Below are positions 35,095 to 47,400 of a stretch of 64,000 bases of DNA, in pieces (position 1 is the first letter of the stretch; the number at the start of each line of letters is the position of its first letter). A program made the position numbers and the translations under genes. This DNA is from Homalodisca vitripennis (taxonomy: Eukaryota; Arthropoda; Insecta; Hemiptera; Cicadellidae), in the NCBI RefSeq assembly GCF_021130785.1, contig NC_060215.1, forward strand, positions 70,253,501-70,317,500, read 5' to 3'. The notes beneath the pieces are model-generated. The model was not told the origin of the DNA and made no database searches. It saw only the letters and a list, made by a program, of their open reading frames with translations.

Positions 35095-36345
35095 TTGAAA
35101 GGCAACATTCAATCTTTTAGTGTCAGACGAAATGCCAATAGTCGTTTTAAAGATTACTGGGGACTAAATGTATATATACATCGCAATAGTGGTTCAGATA
35201 ATATCTCACAGATTGTTTTAAGTGTGAGCAGGTTGCTAATAAGACAGGTGTCACAAAGTCAGATTTCCTTCTACTAATGAAAGGCGTACCCAAGGATCTA
35301 TTCTTAACCCCTTGTTGTTCATTTGGTTTATCAAAGATCTTAAACTAGATTTGCATGTATCTAATTCAATATGCAGATGACATTATGGTGACTGTTGTTG
35401 CGGATTCTATTATATCTTTTAATAATTTGTTAACGTTCAGTTTAAGAAATCTTAAGTCATAGTTTTTACCCAGCGGTCTCGATTTGAATACCGAGAAGAC
35501 TGCTGTTGCTCATTTCTCTCCACAAGTCCCTCACTCTGAAGTCTTTGCTGTAATTGATGATGTTGCTGTTCTTGAAAAAGTCTGTTTCTTTCCTGGGCCT
35601 CAATATAGAATCTCCCCTTAATTGGTCTAATCATATTGACATAATTCATACAAACTCAGTAAAGGTTTGTATTCTTGGAGATATGTCTGAAATTTTAAAA
35701 TATTGACTCCTTTAAGCTGGTGTAATTTGGCTGCATTCTATCTGTAATGTGATATGGGCTTTACAGAGCCCAGCTTTTGGGGAGCTGCATCACTGACTAC
35801 AATAAACCAAGTTTTTATAATGCAGAAGAGGGCTGTTTGTTTGATTTGTGGTTTAAGACGAGGGAGTGCTGCAGGGAAGTCTTTTTCCATGAGAAATTAC
35901 TAACTTTACCATCCCTCTTTATTTCATATCTGTGTATACAAGAAATATTGAATCTTTTCAGCTAAGCTATAACTATCCTACCTGTCATAAATCAAGTCTT
36001 GTAACACACAACACCCATCAATTAAATTTCAAAAGTAAATTGAGTATTTAGTCCCGAACATATTTAATAACCTACCTACAGCAGTTAAGAACTGTACTAG
36101 TGATCATTCCTTTAAAACTAAATTAAAGAACTTATTAGTAAAATTTTTTAACTCACTGAAAGAGTTTTTGAGCACCACCCAGTCGGAGTAGTACTATATT
36201 TATTTTAACTTTTATTTAACTCTCACTAAGACTGGCTAGAACCTTAATGTTAATTTATTTTATATTGAAATAAGAAAATAAAGTGTGACAAGTCTCAATA
36301 CAAGCTACAAGTTGTCTATCAGAATAAAGAAGTTTGATTTGATTT
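35095..36345 (+). mobile_element. heavily decayed LINE (copy 5) with (TTGAT)n tail
   Basis: Only fragments can be read. Near 35370 a QYADD-like stretch is followed by MVTVVADS. At about 35590-35640 a piece reads LGLNIESPLNWSNHIDI. At 36055-36190 the C-terminal part FNNLPTAVKNCTSDHSFKTK and LVKFFNSLKEFL ends at a stop. The copy ends with AATAAAGAAG and then TTTGATTTGATTTG at about 36320-36345. The gap between the YADD block and the C-terminus has many stops. Confidence 0.65.
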
Positions 36346-38029
36346 GAGAGGTCTAATGCAATTTTGGGTGAATGAGTTATTAGAAATTTCTTAATTGTTG
36401 TAAAAATGCGAGATTTTTTCAATCTTCTCCGTTGAAACTATAAAAATACCTAAAATACATTTTTATTCTATGTATATGTATTCACATTGAATTAGGTGTT
36501 TAGGAGAATGTTAATTTTTGATAAGTTAATGTTGGTGATTACTAGATAAAGTATTAAACTACAAAATAAACTACACTACCGCCATAATCTGCCAAGCTTT
36601 GTCTCAAGGGTCTATACACTAACTATGACGGACGACAACTATAAACATTAATTTTTTTGTCTTTTTGTAAGTTTAATTGCGATGTTGCATTTAATTTTAG
36701 GTTAAAATTTGCTTTTAGGTGGACTGAAATTAAAGCTCTGCTATAAGTATCATCTGTAATATCAATATGGTCTTTAAATGCTTTAGCGGAGTTTTTTAGA
36801 GGAAGTTTATATCATCAAGTCTGCCGAGTGTGAAAGTCAATCTTAACTCCAGTTGATGAGTTGATGACCCTAGAAAATATCTCAAACAATCATATTATTA
36901 TTTTTAACAGCAACATAGTTAAAAAACAATCAAGCTTAATATTTTTTAACTACGTGAAATATACTTAAAAAGTACTAGTTGTTAGGATCTCAATTGCACA
37001 GGAATTTTATTTAAACATTTATTTTTGTGCTGGGTCACTGAGTTTGGTTTCAGTTCGATTGGATGGCCTCCATGTTGTATTTGGAAACTTGCCAATTATT
37101 GGCAAGTGCTCTTGTGCCAGAAATCTAGCACCAGAAATATTGGCTCAACCTATAGACAAAAACTAACGTTTAAAAACACACAACTGTAATAAAATAATAA
37201 TGTTATTGTTATTTATGAAACATAATTTGTATTGATAAGAAGTAACAAAGAATTAGTTTAGTTAGTTACTAAGCCTAATCTACTACTAATTGCAGGAAAT
37301 TTATTTACATATTTGGTTGAAATACCTTTCAATACCTTACAAGAAAACAATTAATCTTTAGATGTCAAACTACAAGGCATTGGGTTCTGCATTAGAAAAG
37401 AAATTTCATAGCTGACTTTGCACACTTTAACATCAATGAAATTGAAATGGGTGAGAGCTTTCACCCAGCAGTTACTGAATAGCTTAGCACTGAAAAAAGC
37501 CAATAGAAGTATTGGACTGCCTTATATTTTTCAATAGAAGCATGTGAATAATTCCTTACAGCTATTTGTGTACAATCATACATGAATACAAAATGTGATT
37601 GCTCAAGAATTGTGTATGTAGATTTCTAATACATGCCACGGAACTCTGTGGAGGTATTCTTCAAATCAATCCTCCAACGATTGTTGATTTTTTTGATGAA
37701 ATCAATTTGTTAGAAACCATAAATAACAACCATTTTTGGTATTGGGCGGATTATAATCCTAGGGAACCTCACTAATGACCACTTCAGGTCCTTTTGTATT
37801 GGCTTGCTGTGCTGTAGCTGAGTTTAGTGTGGTAGGTCCAACTGTTTTCTTTTAAATGAAATAGCCAAACAATTACAGCAAACGAAAATTATTATAGTCA
37901 TTTGATTTTGACTATCTGAAGTTAAAAATATATATTTATGATCATGAAGGAAAAGAAGAAATCAGCTTCTAACTAATGAAGCTCCAACATATTTTTATTG
38001 GTGTTATCTAAATATACACTAATTCTCTA
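36346..38029. other. gap, no gene seen
   Basis: AT-rich sequence. A small perfect hairpin, ACTTGCCAA-TTA-TTGGCAAGT, lies at 37087-37107. No coding frame, RNA gene or known element is recognised. Confidence 0.5.
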
Positions 38030-38165
38030 CATGTGCTGAATCTAAATTCTCCAATATTTTTCTTCATGAACTGAAAAATATTGAATTCAGGAAGACGAAG
38101 AAAAGCCTGAAGTCATGGTTCAAGGAAAGACCTTTCTACTCAGTGCAAGGATTCCTGACCTGAAC
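38030..38165 (+). mobile_element. LINE C-terminal relic
   Basis: One frame reads FSNIFLHELKNIEF, then RKTKKSLKSWFKERPFYSVQGFL and a stop. It follows the C-terminus of LINE copies 1 and 2 (KKKLYDWLVKNPFYSIEEF and HKLTTWLQNNPFYSVEEF). Only this 3' piece of the coding region can be recognised. It lies about 90 bases before the hairpin at 38257. Confidence 0.6.
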
Positions 38166-38256
38166 AGTTGGGTCACAGAATATACCAGTGTGAATGATTA
38201 CACAAGCAACTCTGCCACTCAACCATTATGGACTTTAATTTGAATACACTTGTTTT

Positions 38257-38402
38257 GAAGGAAACAGGATTTTTCCGGACATTTGCCATCGTTCAGTGAA
38301 ACAAGAAAACAGTAACACTACGTTTCTTGTTTCAGTAACACTACTACTGTTTTCTTGTTTCACTGAACAATGGCAAATGTCCGGAAAAATCCTGTTTCCT
38401 TC
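38257..38402. repeat. large near-perfect hairpin, arms about 58 bp
   Basis: The left arm (38257-38314) begins GAAGGAAACAGGATTTTTCC and its reverse complement is the right arm (about 38345-38402). By eye there is one mismatch, C versus T in GCCAT(C/T)GTTCAG. The loop is about 30 bases and contains two more AGTAACACTAC-like segments. Such structures arise from fold-back transposons or inverted duplication at a replication stall. No protein is encoded. Confidence 0.9.
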
Positions 38403-38743
38403 ACAATCCTTCCATCGTCAAAAACAACCTTTAAACAAACACTTGTTTTCTTTTGTTTAAATATTGTTAAATTCAATTTGACTCTGTACTATCTCAAGGA
38501 TCGTGTAATAAAGAATTTAAAAACATTCCCTAAACAAAACAGGGTTGTTTCGTGTCATTTCATTCACATGGTGTTCACATTGTATAGCCCCCTAGTTTGC
38601 CTGATTTGAGTCTGACTTGTATTTTTTTCTTTTGGTACTTAAAGATGTAAGTGAACAAACACATCCTTAGGATCTTGAAGGTGATGATCATCCAAGAGGT
38701 TTTTTTTTGTCCTCTTAGGACAAGAAGCTTATAAATTGCACTT

Positions 38744-39205
38744 AGTCCTGTAAGAACCTTTGCGCTGCTTCCGGAGTGACAGAATATTCAGGATGGGTAA
38801 GGTTAAGGAGTAGGGGCCGCCTCCTATCAAGATCCATGAGGAAGAATTAGGGCACTACATCTCAAAGTCATGTCCCCCTGGAAGAAGGGGAGGCCAGCTC
38901 TTAACCAGCCTCTCCAGTCAAAATAGGCAGGGGGTGGCACACTCTTGGTGAGGTTAGCAAGAACCTCTGAGGTTAGGGAACAAACCCCACCAACTCCAAC
39001 AGTCATCTCCCACAGTAGACTAGACCTATCGAATTGCCCATGAACCCTAGAATCTCGACATATACGGTTAGTGATGTGCCGCTCCTGGACATCCATAAGG
39101 GTGCTCAGATTGAAGTGACACATCGGTTTTTGCTGTGCCCAGTGATGGGTTCAACTGGAAGGTTTGTATAAACCAGCCAGAAGTGATCCCTGCTGGGTAC
39201 ATCCA
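38744..39205 (+). repeat. unclassified dispersed repeat, copy A
   Basis: About 460 bases, starting AGTCCTGTAAGAACCTTTGC and ending AACCAGCCAGAAGTGATCCC. It shares a colinear series of blocks with copies B and C: TTCAGGATGG, GAAGAAGGGGAGGC, ATCTCGACATAT, GTTAGTGATGTGCC and GTGACACATCGGTTTTTGCT. It is richer in GC than its surroundings. It has no open frame shared between copies, no tRNA-like promoter boxes that I can see and no clear poly(A) or inverted ends. Confidence 0.8.
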
Positions 39206-39570
39206 AGAGGTTGCTAAATATCTATAAAAAATGACGCAAAGAGCTAGGAAAACGTACGGGAAGACGTAATATGTAAACAACAATAGTATTTTTATAAATA
39301 GTGATTTTGAAAACAATGTATTGTAGAATTGTAAGATGACAGTTAAAATTCTTTTTTTATGAATCTGTATTTGTTTGCTTGTAGTAGTTCTCTGAATAGC
39401 CGAGATGTATTATACCGGACACATTATTTAATATATAGCATAGCTTTAATAAAATAACTCATTTTAACTGAGTTTATTGTTGCATCTTGATTCTTACGTA
39501 CACATATAGTATGAATAGGGTCAGTTTATTTTTGTCTTTTTTGAAGTTAGGATTCCAATTATTCATATAG

Positions 39571-40010
39571 AACCTTTGTGCTTGTTACCGTAGTGACAAA
39601 AAATTGGGATTAAGAAATTCAGGATGGATAAAGTTGGGAGTAGGGACTGCCTCCTGTTGTGATCCACGAGGAAGAATTTTGGGTACTAATATCAGTCATG
39701 TCTCCTTGGAAGAAGGGGAGGCTAGCTCTATATTAGCCTCCTCAGTCAATGCAGGCAAGGGTGGCACTCTCTTATGTCCAGCTAGTAGCTGCTAACACTT
39801 AATGAGCCCCACTAATTCTAAGAGCTATTTCCCGCAGTAGACGTGATCTACCAAAATGCACTCAACATCTCGACATATGTGGTTAGTGATGTGCCATTCC
39901 TGGGTATCCATAGAGTTGCCCAGATTTAAGTGACACATCGGTTTTTGCTGTACACAGTGTAGGTCTCACTGGACAGTATAAACCAGTCAGAAGTGAATCC
40001 TCCTGGGGGT
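39571..40010 (+). repeat. unclassified dispersed repeat, copy B
   Basis: Same orientation as copy A, 827 bases downstream, with the full set of shared blocks and many substitutions and short indels. It starts at AACCTTTGTGC, so the first 20 bases of copy A may be absent or diverged. Confidence 0.8.
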
Positions 40011-41250
40011 CCATAATATATTACCAAAGGTATTGTAACAAAAAATAAAATCATTAAAAATTTTGTGAGTTATTACAAATGACTTTGTGAGGAAATAAAA
40101 TCTGTGTTGAGCCTCGCACATTTCAATGTATGAGGAAAATATTTTGGTACCAAGTGTTCTGAGGATACTAAAAATATAGTGTATGTTTTCAAACACTTAC
40201 CATATTGGTGGAGGTGTTTTTATTATACTTTTACTTCATTTACAGTGACAAGTTTAATTGAGGCGTTAAAATTGATGCAACTTGTACCAAACTTCTTATT
40301 ATTTCTACAACACTTTTTTGATTTAGCGATCTGTGATTTGAAATGGAGCTTCCTTCTATTCTTGGGGAGGGTATAAATAATAAAAATGTACATAAAAGGT
40401 TCAGAGAAAAGATGCAATGATTAACATGAAAGAACACACTATCTTGTTCTTTATCTTCTTCTCCTTATGCTTGAGACAGTTAAAAAAAAAAATTATCTAT
40501 TGTACCTCGTATTTTTCAGATGGGATACCTTCCTTTGCTGATCATTATAATTACTCAGCAATAAATGCATTCTAGAACGTTTATGATATAAAGTATTTTC
40601 CCAAACACTAAATACTGTAAAATAGGCTAAAAGTTTTTGCGATCTCTAACTACTTATGAAAGGCACCTACAAAACGTAATATAAATGAAGGTACTCAAAA
40701 ATATTTTTAATGTTTAACAATTAACTTGGAGATAAACCAATATTTGAGATATTCAATTGGAAAATATTTCAAAACAATATTTATTTAATTAATTTCACTC
40801 ATTTAAAATTTTGATTTTAGTTTTATGGATAGGCTTACTTTGATAAAACTACAAACTACATGATTGTAGTAGTTTTATCGTGTTTTATTTTGATAATATT
40901 GCATTTGTACAGTAAAATTAATAAAGAGAATTAAAATTTATTGTTGTAAATTCATCCCTCAATAACGCCTTGCATTTATCTTTGCCGGATATTTTAAGAG
41001 TAATCGTGTAAACTATGCTGGGAGTGTGCTGTCTGCTCAGAGAAATTGTCCTTTTGTTGTTGAAATTGACTAATTACCAACCACTATTATTCAGCTTATT
41101 ATTTGCTGAAATAGTTATAATTTTAAAGCTCCTTATTATCATTTTATGGAATATTCAGTTTTATGGAATATTCAGTTAAAAAAACACTGAACCAAACAGT
41201 TTAAAACTTGTGCTTAAAGTACTCTAACTAATTATTAAAATATGTTGTAG

Positions 41251-41405
41251 GTCTTCCAGCTACACCATGCTGCAATCCTTGTTAGAAACAGCAAAAAGCA
41301 ATCCCTTCTGCAACCCTGTGAATGTAGCCCACTGTGAGGCAAGCACCCAAAACCTGGTCCCTGGCCGCACGATATCGGCAGCAGCAGTTGCCATCAATCC
41401 AGAAG
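41251..41405 (+). CDS. SLC25A3: SLC25A3 first coding exon, with 16 bases of 5' UTR
   Basis: Coding starts at ATG 41267 and runs 139 bases to the donor AGAAG|GTAACC, giving residues 1-46 and one base of codon 47. The ATG is preceded at 41249-41250 by AG in TATGTTGTAG, a likely acceptor, so an untranslated first exon should exist upstream. The peptide (MLQSLLETAKSNPFCNPV) resembles the N-terminus of insect phosphate carriers. Confidence 0.85.
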
Positions 41406-44400
41406 GTAACCTTTGGAGAACCCTGCTGCATTTTAGTTATCAACATAGGTGCAATATGTTTCATAACAACCAAATAATGTTCACAAAAGTCTTAGAAAGT
41501 TGAAAAAGTTTGCATTTCTTTACAAAAATAAAACAAAGTAAATAACATTAATAAAAACAAAAGAACTTCAAAATAGCTGAGAAAGTGGTATTATAAAATT
41601 TACTGTATATCACAACAACATTATTAGTGAAATTTAGTTACATTATAATATTTCAAAATAACTTGTAACAACTCAAAACCTCATCTATTATTTAAAAAGT
41701 AAGTAGTGCTAATACTGTGAAATATTTACTTTTTAGATCATAACAGTTTTAATCTTGAAGATGGTAAAAAATCCTACAGTTTACTGTATTTGCCCGCCTT
41801 TTTGTAATAATTGGAGACACATGGTGAGATAATGATTGATGATCTAACATTGAATTAAATGAATGCATCAGTTTTTTTCACTTTGAACAAGAAAATGAGG
41901 AAACACCATCTGTTGCTAAGTCCTGAAAGGATCTTTGCTCTGCTTCCAGAGTAAGAGGATATTTAGGATGGACAAGGTTAGGAGTAGCAGCTGCTTTCTG
42001 TTAAGATCCTGTGAGGAGGGTTAATGGGCACTATCTCATTCATGTCATTTTGGAAAAGTGGAGGCTAGCTCTAATCCAGTCTTTTTCAGTCAAAGTAGAC
42101 AGGTGAGACTGGGGGAGGCTATCTCTCAGGTTTAGGCTTTAAAAAACCTTTTAACATTAAAGGGGCCTCATCCACCCCAACAGTAATCATCTTCAGTAAA
42201 CTAAACTTATTGACCAGCCCTTTATATACCAATATCTTGAAATTTATGGTTCATGATATGCTGCTCCTGGACATTCCATCAGTTTTTGTTCTACCCAGTA
42301 TAGGTTGTAATGGCGGTATAATCCAACCAGAAGTGAACGGGGTGTGTATCAGGCTAGAAACTAAGATCTACGGTTTCTAATGTTTCTAAGCTGCACTGGT
42401 ATCAGGAAAAATCCAGCAATTTAATTTCATTGGTAAGTTATGATTAATTAGTACATTACAAGCAGCTAAATTCTTTGTACTTTTGGCCAATACAAGTTTC
42501 AGTATTCACCATTGAAATATTTATTGGTTATTAGCCAGTTGCCTCAATACAAGAAAAATGTTTGGATATCTTATTAAGATGAAAATTTTAATTTCATTAA
42601 CATTTCAACACTTTTGAAATCACTTGAGTTTGCAATTCCAATGTTTTATGCGGAACTCATAGTTATCAAATACTTCTCCCATTGTATTTTTCAACCTGAT
42701 GTATCTCTCAGTGATGAGTTAAGCAATCCTTTCCACTTGCTTTTTCTTTAGCTCTAACAGTCACATTAAACTGCACTATCCCAGCTGTGGCATCCCACTC
42801 CCCTTTGCTGTGGACATCTGTACAACATTACCAGTTTTCAGATGCCTTACCATATTCACTTATTTTACTTCTTCTAATGAACACAAGGAATTGTACTTGA
42901 CTGTATTTTCCACTCCAACAGTAAAAGATACTGCAGATTATATCTTACCCATACAAAAACTGAAGCATGTAATCTACATAACCAAATGGACTAGAGAGAG
43001 AGCATCATAGGCCTATGACATGAGTTCCATTCTTCCTTCTCTGGTGCAGGTCATCTCTCATGCCTTTTGTCTCACATTTAATCTTTGACCTTCTCTCATA
43101 AAAAGCTGAAGTGAAGTGACACTACTGATAATAGAAGATTGTTACTTTAATGGTCATAGTCATGTGTTCTCTCCAGGTAGTTCTTCACCCTTCTGTGTTC
43201 ATTCTCTGAAGTCCAGATCATCAGTCTATAGTTTACTGTAACCTATAGTTACAGGTATACCTGTAGTATAGTAGTGTAACCTATAGTTTTCTGTTACTCC
43301 AATAATCTTCAGTAATTCTAGGGAAGTATTATAATGCTAGCAATGAGTCCTTTTATGTTCAGCATCGAAGCAGAACTAGCCATCAAAGTTCTCAACTTTC
43401 TACTACGTATGCACTTGTAAATGTGCATTTAATTTTCAGCCAAATTCCTAGGTACTCTATTAACTCTTTTGGCTCAGTACTTATACTATCAAATCAGAAG
43501 CTGATTGGCCACAGTTTACATTAATACTATTATACAACAATTATGTTAGGAAATTGTAATAGAAAACATTTTTTCTTAGTTAACATAGTATTGCCAGTTA
43601 TGAAAATATTTTAAGCTTAAAACACATCATCAATATAAAACGAGTCTAGTGTTATCTAGATAAACTATATTATGCTTCTTAAGGCAGTTTCTTGAGAGTA
43701 ATTAACGTGTTTTGCTACAAGTTGAACAATGTTATATAGTTTACAAGTAGTTTTCTTTAAAATAGGTAATTTTCACAGTTATTTTCGATGTTTCTGAACA
43801 GTTTACTGTTGATCATTACATTAGGTAAAATAAATATTTTCTCGTACATACAGGAACAATGTTTTTGTAGCTTATTAAACAATGAACGTTTTTTAAGTTT
43901 TAATTTCAGCTACTTAACAATAATAAATTAACACACAACCATACAAACATGGTTTTTATTGATGTATTACACATGATTCAGTATAATTCTCACCTTACTG
44001 ACACAGAAAATGAAAAAGTAGGCTTAATATAAATCCTTATAGTTGTGTACAAAAACATAACAATGACTGGTATACATGACCTTTTCTACATTTTCATTGT
44101 TTATTTTTACATGTCCAGTTATGTTTTATTAATTTTTCTTTAATTATGGCTATGTATTTGGTTTTTTATAAATTATGACCAGTTACTAGCTGTGGTGATG
44201 GAAAGTAATTAAAAGTTATATTAAATTAATTTATGATACTGAAAAACTCCAGTCATTATAATTAAATTATATTTTGTTTTGGCAATATATTTTCAACATA
44301 ATAAGAATTAGTGTATTACACTGATGCTGAATTATTTGAATTGGACTTTGTTACACTTTGACAAGGCTTGAATGCTTAAGCACTTGCTGGCCTGTATGTG

Positions 44401-47400
44401 GCAAACACTATATTGGGACTCAAGTTGTTTTTATCCCTGTTTACTCTTGAGATAATGTAGTCCATTCTTAATTATGCACAAATAGGGCAATATTGTTGTG
44501 GATCCCACTTTAACAGCCAAACAAATTGAAAAGTAATAATTCTTAATAGTTATGTACAGAAATACAACAAGTGAGAACATATCCTTCAACTATTTTGTGC
44601 TGCAACACAGTGTGGACTGGAAAGCTTAGGTGATGGATCATTAGAACTTGATCTCAGACCTTAAAATGCAATATAACCTGACATTTGTGGTTCTCTTCCC
44701 CTTACTAAATTTATTATTAGCCATATTTAGAGTCTAGTTGTAAATAAGTCTTTGTAGGAGAGGTTTTATACCTTTTGTGATGATTCACCAAGTGTTATTT
44801 AAATTTGTTCTCTTTTCCTTTATTTCCATGTTCAGGTATTTAAAAATGGTATATTTGAAAAGTTTACAAGTGGATACAAATTAAAATATCAGTTGATAAA
44901 ATTAACATCTGGATATTGACTATTCATCAACACATGAGTATTTCTATATTTGGGAGTTATATTTAGTTTGGCCTATTTTTACAAAGATTGTTCAGTGGCT
45001 GTTGTAAAATTACCTTCAATAAATACCATCCTATAATTATACATGGGAATCAAAGATTAAAAAAACAATTTATTCATTATAATTTTGTATAATAAAAAAA
45101 GGAATATCTAATTTCAATTTAAACCTTACTCTGGCATCATTGACACTAAATATTTGTGTCAGGATTTTTTAATTAGAAAAATCACGAATAGATACTTCAG
45201 TTTTAAGCTCCTTCTTCATTAAAAAAACCCAATTGACAGTTTGTTTATATTTAATCTAACAAATCAATACTATTTATTAGGATGATTCATTGACAATAAA
45301 TTTAATCAAGATTTAATAATTGATTATAATACACTAATTTGATATTGATTGTCAATCACCTCTTGCACTTTATTACACTATGACATGACTACAATCATTA
45401 CATATAATGAAAAACATTGAAATAAAAGCATGATAAGTGTTGATTCTGTACTTAAATGTGTATTTTGTGTGATTTTAGCTAGTTAACCATACTTCAACGT
45501 GCACATTAATGTGTTATGTTATCTAATATTAATGTTGTTTGATATTAATATGTTTATTTTGCAGTGTGCTAATTTTTCAGTTTTTAGGGTCCGTAGGATA
45601 AAACCAGCACAATGTTTTGTATGGTTCACATCTACTAAGCCCAAACAGCTGTTAATACTTCTGTGGCATATACTTATAACTCATTGAAGACATAGTAATT
45701 TAAATTGAGTTTAATTCCTCTTAACCCTGAGCACAGTCAGCCACCTGTGTAATTGTAGTATGAGTTCAGACAGCTATTACGGCAGTTCTCTAAGTCAGAT
45801 CAGAGAATTATAATTATGTCTGGTCTGTCAGCTTGGCAGACCACACTGAATGGCTCCTGCTTTTATCCAATTAAGCTCGGCGGGTCACGCACAGTTTCAA
45901 AAATTGTTATATTTATTACCCTTATCTAGTGAATATTGAGAATATTTTGAAAGCCAAATAAAACACTCATAATCAGTTAAAATATGGAGATTATAATGTG
46001 GAAAATTAAAATATCATTACCTAAAATGAAGAATAAAGAATAATTTACTTTTTGACTGAAAGAAATTGTCATTGACTTGAATTGATTTATCAGTCCTACG
46101 GACCTTAATTGAGTGCTTTTAACGCATGCTTGACTATTATTTTAATTATTTGCAGGGTTTATCTTCTTGATTGTCTAATTGCATGAGTTTGCAATTTAAT
46201 TCCAAACAAAGATGTGAATGTATATTCAACAATTTGAAGTCATCTGTGTTATCAGCGCCAGGTAAGTCTTTTTGTTGTACCGTTTAATAAATTGAATTGC
46301 AAATAATTATTTTTTATTGTTAGTGTTTACTGTGTTATTATGTCCAATATAAATACCAATAGTTTCATTTACATGGATTATATTTTATCATATAAGGATC
46401 TTGAGAAACCAATGTGAATAGATGAACCTCTGATACCAAGATCCTTGAGTGGTATAAATGATTTATATAATAGCACTAGTACATAAACTGGACCACTTTT
46501 AGATTTAATAGCTGTTATAAATGTAGTATTTTAAGATTGTCAGCAATAACAATAATCAGTAATTGCTATTAGAAATAATTTAATGAATTTCAAAGTCTAC
46601 AGAAAAATGAGAATATAGAAGAATCTTAGAAATAGCAACAACACTAATTTTTGCCTAAGTAAAAGAAACAAATCAACTGAGTACATTCGGAGATCATAAT
46701 ACTTTGATTGTTTTAGTGCAATCGATTGATCTCATACCCTATTAGCATTATAGCCAGACCTCTTCTTCCTTTCTGTATTTATCCTTCCAGATTACCAACT
46801 ATCCATGTACAGCTTATGGCTATGATCACATCCCCAAAATTCATATCATATCATTTCTTTCCATTCCCGTGTCAAACTATCTACTGGGTCAGATTTGTAA
46901 GTATCTGACTATTTACTATCAAAATATTCAGTTGGTTAACAGAACTGTGGTTAATATAAGTCAGGTAAATTAACATTATATCGGATGAATAAAGACTGAT
47001 AGTCAAGTTAATGACTTTAAATTAATTGTATTTGAGATAAACCCAGTGGATAGGAGGGGATGGTTAATGAGGGGGAAGAGGGAGAGAAAGGAGTAAGGGA
47101 AGTGATGGAGGAGTAGAAGTGAGGGTGAAATAGAGAGTTCAAGTAAGGAAAAGAGAACGGGGATGAGGAAGAAAGGGAAAGAGATTGAAAACAGTAATTG
47201 TTGTAATAGTTTTTATTTTCTAAAGTCCATTACTTTTTTACTAGAAACACAATTAAAGTAGTGTCTGTACCTATCACGATTTGTTGATAGTATAGTCTAG
47301 GTCTCTTTACAGGTAATAAGATATTAAAAATATTAAAACTTTTCTATGTTTTCATCGAGTTTTTATCAACCAAACAGTGGTGAACTGAGGGAAATGTAAA

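Noticed and set aside
37087..37107. Perfect 9-bp inverted repeat with 3-base loop
   Set aside because: It is small, with no T-run or gene nearby, and is expected by chance in a window of this size.
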